DNA from: Bog-105 sp965277435
Lineage (GTDB): Bacteria > Acidobacteriota > Terriglobia > Bryobacterales > Bryobacteraceae
NCBI GenBank assembly: GCA_965277435.1
Contig: OZ255821.1
Coordinates: 5,828,001-5,892,000, forward strand
Direction: 5' to 3'
Length of the DNA stretch: 64,000 nt
Position 1 is the first letter of the stretch, and each line of letters opens with the position of its first letter. Below, in pieces: positions 18,059-26,029 of the stretch. The position numbers were made by a program, and so were the translations under genes. The notes under the pieces were generated by a model that had not been told where the DNA came from, searched no databases, and saw nothing but the letters and a program-made list of their open reading frames with translations.

Positions 18059-19020
18059 CTTGCCACGTTGTCCAACTCCAGCTTTCGCTGTACCTCTATG
18101 GCGAACTCGATTTTGCTGCCGAAGAGGCCGTTGAGGAGCATCTGGCATCGTGTGCGTTTTGCCAGCAGGCATTCAGCCGCGAGAAGACCTGGCACGCTGC
18201 TGCGACTTCCGAGTACCGGGATGTGCCGCTGGATCTTTTGTCGCAGTGCCGGCAAGACCTGCGTAAAGTGCTGACGAATGGACCCGAGCTCCGGCGAGCT
18301 GTCAAACCCTGGTCGAGCTGGTTCGGTGCGTTGAAGATCGCTCCTAACCGGTGGTCGTATCAGTTGGCAATGGGTTCGTTCCTCGTGTTTCTGGGTTTCT
18401 CCGGTTCGCGGCTGCTGGATCGCGCCGGTGTTTTGACGGGCGGCGATACCGGCCAGTCCGGGCGTGTGGCTTTTGACCAGGCGGGTCTGCTCGGGCCGCC
18501 GACCTCCCGCATACGAGATATTCAATCGAATGGCTCCGGGCGGGTGCGCATTCTGATGGATCAGGTGAACCATCGAGAAGTGGTGGGCAGTGCCGATGAC
18601 GCCAATATCCGGCAGTTGCTGCTGGTCGCCGTGCAAGATCCGTCGGACCCGGGCATTCGGGTGGACTCGGTCGAGATGTTGAGCCAGCAGACAGGCGCCG
18701 ATGTGCGCGATGCGCTTCTGAAGCGGGTTGAGCATGATCCGAACGCGGCGGTTCGCCTGAAGGCACTGGAATCGGTGCGCAGCTTTTCCGCTGACCCGGC
18801 TACTCGCGCGGTGCTGCGCAACGTATTGGAGCGCGACTCCGACCCGGCCGTTCGCTCGGAGGCGATCGACGTTCTCGCCCCGGCCAATCAGCGGCTCCAA
18901 CTCACTCCAGAACTGGCGGCTACGTTAGAAACTCTGTCACGTTCCGAACATGATGATTATGTTCGTGGACGCTGTCTCGAACTGCTGCACTCGATCCATT
19001 CTGCCGTCGATGTTTATTAA
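18055..19020 (+). CDS. Zinc-finger (ZAS) anti-sigma factor with C-terminal HEAT repeats
   Basis: 321 residues. The N-terminus is an anti-sigma zinc domain with Cys3, His29, Cys33 and Cys36 (HLASCAFC). A single membrane helix follows (about 103-118; AMGSFLVFLGFSG), then HEAT-like helical repeats (about 170-310; repeated DP-A-VR-A-ALE patterns). The inferred layout is a cytoplasmic sigma-binding domain and a periplasmic helical sensor. It overlaps the sigma gene upstream and the PDZ gene downstream, so all three are translationally coupled. The periplasmic HEAT domain is less usual than the short tails of many anti-sigma factors. Confidence 0.9.
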   Translation: MTCHVVQLQLSLYLYGELDFAAEEAVEEHLASCAFCQQAFSREKTWHAAATSEYRDVPLDLLSQCRQDLRKVLTNGPELRRAVKPWSSWFGALKIAPNRWSYQLAMGSFLVFLGFSGSRLLDRAGVLTGGDTGQSGRVAFDQAGLLGPPTSRIRDIQSNGSGRVRILMDQVNHREVVGSADDANIRQLLLVAVQDPSDPGIRVDSVEMLSQQTGADVRDALLKRVEHDPNAAVRLKALESVRSFSADPATRAVLRNVLERDSDPAVRSEAIDVLAPANQRLQLTPELAATLETLSRSEHDDYVRGRCLELLHSIHSAVDVY

Positions 19021-19777
19021 GTCCAGTGCCTGGGCCCAAAGGCCCCTGTTCTTAGCCGGTCTCCTGTGGCTTGCGGGAACGCTGTTCGGCCAATCGGCTT
19101 CGAACTATTTGCCGGGAGGTCATCTAGGGGTGGGGCTAACCGACATCGATTCCGATCGCGCCAGCGCCCTGAAACTGGGTGAGCCACGCGGCGTCGAAGT
19201 ACGCAGTGTCCAGCCGGAGAGTCCGGCTGACCAGGCCGGCATCGCTCCGGGCGATGTGCTCCTGAGTTACAACAGTGAAGAAATTCTAAGCGCGCCCCAA
19301 CTCGGACGCCTGGTGCTTGAAACCCCACCCGGCAGAAAAGTCAAAGTCCAATACTGGCGGCAGGGCAAAACGAAATCGGTAATCGTGCTCCTGACATCTA
19401 CTGAGACCCACACGCCCGAGCCTCCCACGTCTTTCACCAGCCTGCAGATGGGCAGCGTTCCGGTGATCCCTCGCATGCTGATGCTGTGGGAGGATGTGGC
19501 ACTCGGCATTGAATGCGAACCTCTGGATTCACAACTGGCCCAATTCTTCGGCGTGCGCAGCGGAATCTTAATCCGGCGTACCGAAAAAGGCTTTGCAGCC
19601 GACCGGGCCGGTTTGCGCGCGGGCGATGTCATGACCGATATCGACGACCGGCCGCTGGCTGCGCCTCGCGATTTAATCTCTTATCTCCGTACCGAACACC
19701 AGCCGGGAAAAGCGATCGTGATCGCCATTACCCGCGATCACAAACCTCATTCGTACAGCGTTAATCTTAACGAGTAG
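19010..19777 (+). CDS. Secreted double-PDZ-domain protein
   Basis: 255 residues from the ATG at 19010, which overlaps the anti-sigma stop by 11 bases. A signal peptide (about 8-30) precedes two PDZ domains (about 38-125, with GVEVRSVQPESPADQAGIAP, and about 160-250, with GILIRRTEKGFAADRAGLRA). No protease domain is visible. Its place in the ECF operon suggests a periplasmic peptide-binding sensor or adaptor acting with the anti-sigma factor. Part of its second half recurs as a decayed fragment at about 21970-22264. Confidence 0.9.
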   Translation: MFIKSSAWAQRPLFLAGLLWLAGTLFGQSASNYLPGGHLGVGLTDIDSDRASALKLGEPRGVEVRSVQPESPADQAGIAPGDVLLSYNSEEILSAPQLGRLVLETPPGRKVKVQYWRQGKTKSVIVLLTSTETHTPEPPTSFTSLQMGSVPVIPRMLMLWEDVALGIECEPLDSQLAQFFGVRSGILIRRTEKGFAADRAGLRAGDVMTDIDDRPLAAPRDLISYLRTEHQPGKAIVIAITRDHKPHSYSVNLNE

Positions 19778-19919
19778 CGGGAAAAATCGCGAGGCTGGTG
19801 GGGAGGCGGTTTGCGCGTTATCCGTCAACTTGGACGCGGTGCCGCAGATCGGCGAATCGAGGCCGCCTTACAGAACTTATCTCGACGAGGTCAGAATGAA
19901 TGGCGACTCGGCGCGGTGT

Positions 19920-20549
19920 TCAACGGGAGGTAGACCGTGCTTTTTTTGGACGCTGGCGGTTTGCCTTCTTACCCTGTGTTGGCTCCAAGCTGGAAGAGGA
20001 GAGATCGCGCACCTCGTGGAAGGCCAGGAGGAGATGGTCTCCCAGATCGCTCGAATCGTCATCGAACCATTTCGCGACGGCATGGCTGAGTGTAGCCATG
20101 CTGATCTGTGCAGCCAGATTTGCCTCACGATAAGGAACGCCGCGCTCCTGAAGCGTCGAAGCCAATGCCGCGATCAACGATCGGGTTTTAGCCATCGCGC
20201 GTTCCTGTAGTGCGGGGCTACCGGCGATCACGCGTTGACGAGGCGCAGAGAATTGGCGGTTTTCAACAAACATCTGCTCCACTGATCGAAAGGCGAAGAA
20301 CAAGGTATTCCAGACGTCCAGTGCTGGAGGGGCGAGACGCACTGCACTCGTCAAGGCATGACTAAATTCAGCATCGCCGTCGAATAATACCTCCCGCTTA
20401 TCCGGAAAGTGACGGAAGAAGGTACGTTCTGTGACGCCTGCCTTCGCGGCGATTTCGGCGGCTGTGGTCTGCTCATACCCACAGTCCCGGTATAGCTCCA
20501 ACGCGGCCAGTTGAAGACGCCGACGTACTTCCTTCCCATTTCTTGGCAT
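19920..20549 (-). CDS. TetR/AcrR-family transcriptional repressor
   Basis: 209 residues: an N-terminal helix-turn-helix (about 10-55; TAAEIAAKAGVTERTFFRHF), then an all-helical ligand/dimer domain and a basic Ser-rich tail. It is divergent from the oxidoreductase at 20713, and the gap between them carries three copies of a near-identical palindrome, which makes it the probable repressor of both genes. Confidence 0.93.
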   Translation of the reverse strand: MPRNGKEVRRRLQLAALELYRDCGYEQTTAAEIAAKAGVTERTFFRHFPDKREVLFDGDAEFSHALTSAVRLAPPALDVWNTLFFAFRSVEQMFVENRQFSAPRQRVIAGSPALQERAMAKTRSLIAALASTLQERGVPYREANLAAQISMATLSHAVAKWFDDDSSDLGDHLLLAFHEVRDLSSSSLEPTQGKKANRQRPKKARSTSR

Positions 20550-20566
20550 GGATCGGATACCTTATT

Positions 20567-20638
20567 GTCAGTGACTGACGATACGTGATAGGATTTAGTC
20601 AGTCACTGACTTTTCCCATGACTCCCGTCACTGACTGA
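20567..20638. promoter_or_regulatory. Three palindromic operators for the TetR repressor
   Basis: GTCAGTGACTGAC (20567-20579), its exact reverse complement GTCAGTCACTGAC (20598-20610) and GTCACTGACTGA (20627-20638). Each of the first two is a 13-base palindrome around one central base. Their spacing is 31 and 29 bases, about three helical turns, and they fill the gap between the divergent tetR and oxidoreductase genes. Confidence 0.8.
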
Positions 20639-20712
20639 TTTTAGCGATGGCCCGCATTTGGCGCTTGTTAAACCCTATTGCGCCACAACAAACACGAACG
20701 AACGGAGAAGAC

Positions 20713-21684
20713 TTGAGCAATCTTAAACCCACAACAATGAAAGCCCTTTGCCTCCAAAGCTATGGCGAACCAATGGACGTGCTTCATCTAGAGGAAGCCG
20801 CAATTCCAAGCCCAGGGCCGGGTCAGGTCCGTGTGCGGGTCAAAGCATGCGCACTGAACCCAGCCGACTGGGCTGTATGCCGGGGCTTCTTACCGGTTCC
20901 TCCCCCGCGTGGTATTGGGTTCGACGTGTCCGGAACCGTTGATGTCGTCGGCGAGGGCGTCACCAACGTTAGGATTGGCGGCCTCGTCTTTGGTGTGCCC
21001 GACTACATGGGCCAACCCACGGCCGGTGCAGCGGACTACGCCATCATGAAAATCTTTGTGCCGGTTCCGAAGGGTTTGAATCTCATCGAGGCGGCCGCGC
21101 TGCCGATGGCGGTCGAGACGGCGACGCGTAGTATCGACCTTCTCGGGTTGACCGCAGGACAAACTATTCTCGTCAACGGTGGCGGAACAATGACGGGATT
21201 CGCAGCCGTTCAAATCGCATTGCTGCGCGGCGCGCACGTGATCGCAACCACAGGCGAAACGTTCGCCGGCCGGTTGAGCGGACTTGGTGCGAAGGTGACG
21301 CCCTACGGCGATGGAATGGTTGAACGGGTCCGCGAGATCGCGGGTGTAGCGCCCGATTTCGCTCTGCACACCGCCCAAGTGAAGGGCGTGCTGCCCGATC
21401 TCGTCAAGATCGTGGACGGTGATCCCCGCCGTGTGATGAGTTTTTCCGATTTTGACGAAGATGGGATCGGCGTCCGCACCACGGGGCGGGAGAAGGGCGG
21501 CGTTCATCGCTATGATGCGCTTGGTCCATGTGCACAGCTTGCTGCCGAAGGACGCTTCTCCATTCCCGTGGCGCGCACATTCGGCCTGGAAGACTGGCGC
21601 GAGGCGGCTGAGATGAGTATGAGCAAGAGGGCTCATGGCAAGCTCTTGCTCCTGCCTGGTCACTCAACCGACGCAAACGTCTAG
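20713..21684 (+). CDS. Zinc-independent MDR-family (quinone-oxidoreductase-like) NAD(P)H reductase
   Basis: About 323 residues. An N-terminal GroES-like domain (LQSYGEPMDVLHLEEAAIPS, ALNPADW, GIGFDVSGTV) is followed by a nucleotide-binding Rossmann domain (about 150-270; VNGGGTMTGFAAVQIALLRG). Catalytic zinc-binding cysteines are absent. The TTG at 20713 has GGAGAAG just upstream; the ATG at 20737 is the alternative. The divergent TetR and shared operators suggest induction by a small electrophile or quinone; the substrate is unknown. Confidence 0.9.
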   Translation: MSNLKPTTMKALCLQSYGEPMDVLHLEEAAIPSPGPGQVRVRVKACALNPADWAVCRGFLPVPPPRGIGFDVSGTVDVVGEGVTNVRIGGLVFGVPDYMGQPTAGAADYAIMKIFVPVPKGLNLIEAAALPMAVETATRSIDLLGLTAGQTILVNGGGTMTGFAAVQIALLRGAHVIATTGETFAGRLSGLGAKVTPYGDGMVERVREIAGVAPDFALHTAQVKGVLPDLVKIVDGDPRRVMSFSDFDEDGIGVRTTGREKGGVHRYDALGPCAQLAAEGRFSIPVARTFGLEDWREAAEMSMSKRAHGKLLLLPGHSTDANV

Positions 21685-21813
21685 AAGGCAGAAAGTGAAG
21701 GGCGGCTTTCGCAATTGCGAGAGCCAACTGTCTGTATCCGGGCGAATGGTTAGGAACGACAACGCCGTTCACGTCTGGAACCCATTTGGATGTACCGTCG
21801 GCTTGGTATGGGG

Positions 21814-21972
21814 CTAAAGCGGCCAGGAGCTTTGGATGGCGGTCCGCAGGCGCGACATCGCGTGACCCTTCAATTTCGAGATGTGTGATACGTGCGAGTT
21901 GATCATTTCTGGGAAATTTCCCGCGCGGTCATGCCTTCGTAGAGATAAAGGCTGACAACAGTCGCTTGCAAA
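21814..21972 (-). pseudogene. Fragment of a FliA-type sigma factor gene (3' end)
   Basis: About 159 bases closely matching, with substitutions and a single-base insertion, the last part of the intact sigma gene (23790 to about 23948), from its stop codon through the region 4 coding sequence. Translation reads ATVVSLYLYEGMTAREIS, then hits a stop caused by the extra base (intact gene: ATVVSLYFYEGMTLREIS). The fragment ends abruptly near 21970, where it is joined to a piece of the PDZ gene. Confidence 0.85.
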
Positions 21973-22264
21973 TCGGTGATTGTGACCCTGACATCCGCCG
22001 AGAGTAGAAGTCCGGAACCGGCCACGTCGTTTTCGAGCTTGCAGATGGGAGTGTGCCGGACGTGTCCCGCATGATGATGTTGTGGGAAAGCGTGGCTCTC
22101 AGCATTCAATGCGAACCTCTGGATTCACAACTGGCTCAATTCTTTGGCGTGCGCAGCGGAATCTTGATCCGCCGCACGGAAAAGGTTTTGACGCCGATCG
22201 GGCCGGGCTGCGGGCCGGCGATGTCATGACGAATATCGACGACCGGCCGCTGGCTGCGCCTCGC
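21970..22264 (+). pseudogene. Fragment of the double-PDZ protein gene
   Basis: About 295 bases homologous to 19374-19671 of the intact PDZ gene, including long identical runs such as CTGGATTCACAACTGG and GACGACCGGCCGCTGGCTGC. A single-base deletion in the run after CGGAAAAGG breaks the frame. It begins where the sigma fragment ends and stops about 13 bases before the WYL pseudogene. Confidence 0.85.
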
Positions 22265-22276
22265 TTTGTACGTCTG

Positions 22277-23232
22277 TCAAGAAGGCGTGGTTGCTGCCTG
22301 CATTGCTTGCAGGGCTAACGCCCGAAAGGTGTCTCGCAACTCGACAGGATTGTGTACCACAATACGCCGCCTGGTGCTGAGGAGTGTGGCGGCGAAGAAG
22401 TCCAGGTTGTCGCGGCCGCATCGCAAGCGCGTGCCATGATCTTGCTTCTTCATGGACACGCGCCAAAGGGCGAAGGAGCGCCGCGCCTCCTCGATCGGCA
22501 GATCGATCCAGAGGTCGATCTGGTAGAAGGATTGTAAGAACGGTAGACGATCCGCCAGGTATTGGCGCGCGTCGAAGCTCTCCGGCTTCTGAAACGTTGC
22601 TGTGGCGAGTTGGAGTTGTGTAACGCGATCCAACCGGAACGTTCGCGTCGCCTGGCGGTCAAGGCAATGGCCAATCAGGTACCAACGATCATCTGTGTGC
22701 AGACCGCATACGGCTCAATGTCCCGTTGTGAGGTCGTGTTGTGGTGAGACAAGTACGCAAAACGCACTCTGTGGCTGGTGCGAATGGCGGAGGCTGTGGT
22801 GATCAGACTCGCCGCCGGCGTAGGTACCATCCACGAACTCGGCTCGAATGCTACAAACTCTTCCACAGTTCGGAGGCTTTCGCGTAATGCCACAGGCAGC
22901 ACCCTTCCAAGTTTGGAGAGGGCGCCCTCCGTTGCGGGGGCGAAAGCCTCAAGGCCGATCTGGCGCAGCGCTCGCAAACCCAATGAGAGTGCAAATGCTT
23001 CTTCATTGGTAAACATCAGTGGCGGTAGTCGGGTGCCTGGACGCAGCAGATAGGACCCTCCCACCCCGGGTGAAGCCTCCACGGGAATGTTCAGTTCTCG
23101 CAGCCGGACGATATAGCACTGCACCGTGCGCAGATCCACCTCTAAACGTTCTGCCAGCTCCGCTCCTGTAACACGATTCCGCGCCTGGAGGATCTCCCGG
23201 GCGGTGAGGACGCGCATGACTGGATCTCGCAT
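22277..23232 (-). pseudogene. WYL-domain (YafY-like) transcriptional regulator, frameshifted
   Basis: N-terminal winged helix (RVTGAELAERLEVDLRTVQ) and linker read in one frame to a stop at 22675. The WYL core (WYLIGHCLDRQATRTFRLDR) and C-terminal domain continue in another frame to 22277. The break lies at 22694-22699 on the plus strand, a TGTGTG run: removing one dinucleotide restores a continuous protein of about 317 residues. It is divergent from the VOC gene. It could be a true pseudogene or a sequencing error at the dinucleotide repeat. Confidence 0.85.
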
Positions 23233-23311
23233 CTTTCAACAATCTACGACATGTTCTGTCGGGAATAGGTTGTAGCCTTCTCTTGTACCCAACCTGGGAC
23301 CGGAGAAAACA

Positions 23312-23737
23312 ATGAGCGTAAATATCGTTCCACACCTCAACTTTCGCGGCGAGGCCCGTATGGCACTCGAGTTCTACCAGAGCGTTTTTGGCGGCAATTT
23401 GGTCATTGTCACTTACGAGGATCTTGGAAATGTTCAGGCGCCCGGAGACGCGAAACTGGTGATGTGGGGACAGGTTGCTGCGAACAGCGGCTTCAAAGTC
23501 ATGGCGTTCGATGCGAGCGCGAAACTGCCGTTCGAGAAGGGCCAGAACGCCTTCTACGTCGCCGCGCGCTTCGATACCAACGAGGAAGCGAAAACCTGTT
23601 GGGAAAAGCTGACAAGCGGCGCAAGCATCCGGCATGAACTTGGGCCCGCACCTTGGGCACCGATGTATGGCATGTTGCAGGACAAGTTCGGCGTCGTCTG
23701 GGTGCTGGATGTGGTCTCTAAGGACAACGCTTCCTAG
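23312..23737 (+). CDS. VOC-family (PhnB/glyoxalase-like) protein
   Basis: 141 residues with the vicinal-oxygen-chelate fold pattern of PhnB-type proteins: VNIVPHLNFRGEARMALEFY, FGGNL, and a C-terminal MYGMLQDKFGVVWVLDV. Such proteins include dioxygenases, glyoxalases and resistance proteins; the substrate cannot be inferred. It is divergent from the WYL regulator, which may have controlled it. Confidence 0.9.
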   Translation: MSVNIVPHLNFRGEARMALEFYQSVFGGNLVIVTYEDLGNVQAPGDAKLVMWGQVAANSGFKVMAFDASAKLPFEKGQNAFYVAARFDTNEEAKTCWEKLTSGASIRHELGPAPWAPMYGMLQDKFGVVWVLDVVSKDNAS

Positions 23738-23789
23738 ATAAACTAGAGCAAGAGCGGTTGTAGAACTGCTACATCCGCCTGGTCTGAGG

Positions 23790-24536
23790 CTAAAGCGGCC
23801 AGGAAGTTTGGATGGCGGTTCGCAGGCGCAACATCGCTTGTCCCTTCAATTGCGAGATACGTGATTCGTGGAGGTTGACCATCCTGGAGATTTCTCGCAG
23901 GGTCATGCCTTCGTAGAAATACAGGCTGACCACGGTGGCTTCCAGACGGGGGATGCGGCCGATGGCCTCGTTCAACAAGCGGCCCAGTTCGGCGCGCTCA
24001 AAAATCTCGGACGGCCACTGTTCGCCAGCGGCAGAAACCAATGTGGCGAAGACCTTACCTTCGTCATTGCATCTGGGCGTCTCGAGGCTGGCCACGGTCA
24101 AGCCCTGGCTGGCGGTGACCCAGTCGTGATACTCGTCGAGAGCGACTCCGAGACGCTGCGCGATTTCTTCGTCGCGGGGCGGCCGTCCCAAGTGCTGTTC
24201 TAATTCGAACACGGTCGTTTCAATCTGGCGTGCTCGGCGGCGGTGTTGACGAGGCGCCCAATCGAGCATGCGCAAACTGTCGAGAATGGCGCCGCGGATT
24301 TTATATTCCGCGTACGTTTTCAGTTTTACTGCCAGATGACTTTCATAGCGGTCAATGGCTGCGATCAAACCAATCACCCCCGCCGAAATCAAATCGTCCA
24401 AAGCGACCGACGGCGGTAGCCCCTTGTGAATGCGGCGCGCAATCAGCTTTACCTGAGGCATATGCTCCAGGATCAAATCCTCTCGCGACTGTGTGACCGG
24501 CCGCGCCTGCGGCTCTTCTGCCCGGCAAGCAACCAT
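23790..24536 (-). CDS. fliA: FliA/WhiG-type flagellar sigma factor (sigma-28)
   Basis: 248 residues with sigma regions 2 (LDDLISAGVIGLIAAIDRYE, then FKTYAEYKIRGAILD-like KLKTYAEYKIRGAILDSLR), 3 (RQIETTVFELEQHLGRPP) and 4 (ATVVSLYFYEGMTLREIS, then LHESRISQLKGQAMLRLR). The WAPRQHRRRAR segment is typical of FliA. It is divergent from flgM, its anti-sigma partner, which supports the flagellar assignment. The last part of the gene also occurs as a broken copy at 21814-21972. Confidence 0.93.
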   Translation of the reverse strand: MVACRAEEPQARPVTQSREDLILEHMPQVKLIARRIHKGLPPSVALDDLISAGVIGLIAAIDRYESHLAVKLKTYAEYKIRGAILDSLRMLDWAPRQHRRRARQIETTVFELEQHLGRPPRDEEIAQRLGVALDEYHDWVTASQGLTVASLETPRCNDEGKVFATLVSAAGEQWPSEIFERAELGRLLNEAIGRIPRLEATVVSLYFYEGMTLREISRMVNLHESRISQLKGQAMLRLRTAIQTSWPL

Positions 24537-24627
24537 AAAGACCTCGCTTTCGCCGTTGCGTCAATGGCAGCGGCACCTAGCCAGTCCTTCGGCATTTCTT
24601 CGCCAAAACTTAAGGACAGAAGTAAAC

Positions 24628-24655
24628 TAAAATCTCAGGCAGGAGAGACCGATAT
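24628..24655 (+). promoter_or_regulatory. Candidate FliA-dependent promoter of flgM
   Basis: TAAAATCT followed after 12 bases by ACCGATAT, compared with the sigma-28 consensus TAAAGTTT-N11-GCCGATAA. It lies about 24 bases before the flgM start codon on the correct strand. Confidence 0.5.
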
Positions 24656-24678
24656 GTTTTTAGGCGAAAGGAGTATCG

Positions 24679-24936
24679 GTGAAGATAAGCGATAGTTACC
24701 CGTATATGAGCCAGATCAGTTCTCGGGCAGCCGTCCCCGCTCCGGCGCGGGAGGTAGTGAAGGCAAGCACCAGCCAGCCCGAAAGCGATTCTGTGGGCGG
24801 TGTGGCCGCCAGTGCGGCGCAAGCGCGGCAATCGCGCGTTGCTGAGTTACGACAGCGTGTGCAGAGCGGCAGTTACCAGCCGGACGCTCAGCAGGTCAGC
24901 CACAGCATGGTCGACCAGCATTTAAACAAGTTGTAA
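24679..24936 (+). CDS. flgM: Anti-sigma-28 factor FlgM
   Basis: 85 residues with the FlgM C-terminal helices (RVAELRQRVQSGSYQPDAQQ, then VSHSMVDQHLNKL). FlgM holds FliA inactive until it is exported through the completed hook-basal body. The GTG start is preceded by AAAGGAG at 5 bases. It is divergent from fliA. Confidence 0.9.
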   Translation: MKISDSYPYMSQISSRAAVPAPAREVVKASTSQPESDSVGGVAASAAQARQSRVAELRQRVQSGSYQPDAQQVSHSMVDQHLNKL

Positions 24937-25015
24937 CGCGATCCGGTTTTGTAAAACTTTCGGCCGCTCGAACGGCAACGCATCTCACGTTTGCTTCGTC
25001 ATACAATGGCAAATC

Positions 25016-26029
25016 GTGACACACGGAAGGATGCCGACCCCGTTGTGGCTGACAAGACTCGCGTTGCGGGGTCTCATTTTCCTGTTTTTTCTAACCGCGC
25101 ATTCTCTTGATTCCGCAAATGCGCCAAGCGCTGGCGTTCGGGTCAGCGGTACTATTGCCGCTCTCCGTTCCGTGACAGTGCAGGTTCCTTCGATTGCCGG
25201 CCAAGGCGGAAACCTGACTCTCGCCAAGCTGATCGCGAATGGCACGGCGGTACATGCCGGCGCCCTGCTGGCCGAATTTGACCGCACCGATCAATTGAAG
25301 CTGGCCCGCGAAGCCGCTGCCAAGTTTGACGACTTCACGCATCAAGTGGAGCAGAAACGGGCCGAGCAGCACAGCAATGCCGAGAAGCGAAGTTCCGAAC
25401 TGCTGCAAGCCGAAGCGGATCTGCAAAAGGCAGCGATCGAAATCCGCAAAGGACCCGTGCTGAGCGAGATCGATCAGCAGAAAAACAAGGTCGAGCTCGA
25501 TAATGCCGAGTTGCACGTCGCGAGTCTGCACAAATCGGACCACTTTCACGAAATGGCCGAAGCGGCTGAGCTCCACATTCTCGAACTGCAGCGCGATCGG
25601 CAGAAATTTGTGGTAGCACGCCAGCAGAGCAATGCGGACAAACTTGCTCTGCGCGCGCCGATCTCGGGGATGATCGCCCTGCAGAATGTCTATCGGAACA
25701 ATTCCATGGGCCATGCGCAGGAAGGCGATCAGCTCTGGCCGGGAAGTCCGCTGATGCGGCTGTTCGATCCGAGCGTGATGGAACTCGAAGTTCTGGTCGA
25801 CGAACCCGATGGCCGGGTGCTGGTGCCGGGAGCCAAAGCGATTGTCCATCTGGACGCTTACCCGGGACTGACGTTCAGCGCTCACTTCGATGCCGCCAGC
25901 CCGGTCGCGTCCGCTTCGCTGGGCAGTTCGGTGAAATCGTTTGCGGCGCGTTTCGTGCTCGACCAGACGGATCCGCATCTACTGCCGGACCTCTCCGCGT
26001 CGCTGGATATAGAGGCGCCGAAGAAGTGA
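25016..26029 (+). CDS. HlyD-type membrane-fusion (periplasmic adaptor) protein 1
   Basis: 337 residues: N-terminal signal/anchor helix (about 13-30), first barrel-sandwich half, a long coiled-coil hairpin (about 95-205, rich in Glu, Lys, Gln and Ala), second half (LALRAPISGMIALQNVYRNN), and a beta-barrel region ending LLPDLSASLDIEAP. First of three consecutive adaptor genes in an efflux cassette; its stop overlaps the next start. Confidence 0.9.
   Translation: MTHGRMPTPLWLTRLALRGLIFLFFLTAHSLDSANAPSAGVRVSGTIAALRSVTVQVPSIAGQGGNLTLAKLIANGTAVHAGALLAEFDRTDQLKLAREAAAKFDDFTHQVEQKRAEQHSNAEKRSSELLQAEADLQKAAIEIRKGPVLSEIDQQKNKVELDNAELHVASLHKSDHFHEMAEAAELHILELQRDRQKFVVARQQSNADKLALRAPISGMIALQNVYRNNSMGHAQEGDQLWPGSPLMRLFDPSVMELEVLVDEPDGRVLVPGAKAIVHLDAYPGLTFSAHFDAASPVASASLGSSVKSFAARFVLDQTDPHLLPDLSASLDIEAPKK

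Noticed and set aside
19830..20210. Plus-strand frame of about 126 codons antisense to tetR
   Set aside because: Runs opposite a clear TetR gene and has no recognisable domain.
23003..23635. About 210-codon minus-strand frame overlapping VOC and WYL genes
   Set aside because: It crosses both the VOC gene (antisense) and the WYL gene (other frame), so it is a shadow frame.
25091..25978. About 295-codon open frame antisense to the first adaptor gene
   Set aside because: No recognisable fold; the sense strand encodes a good HlyD-type protein in an operon.
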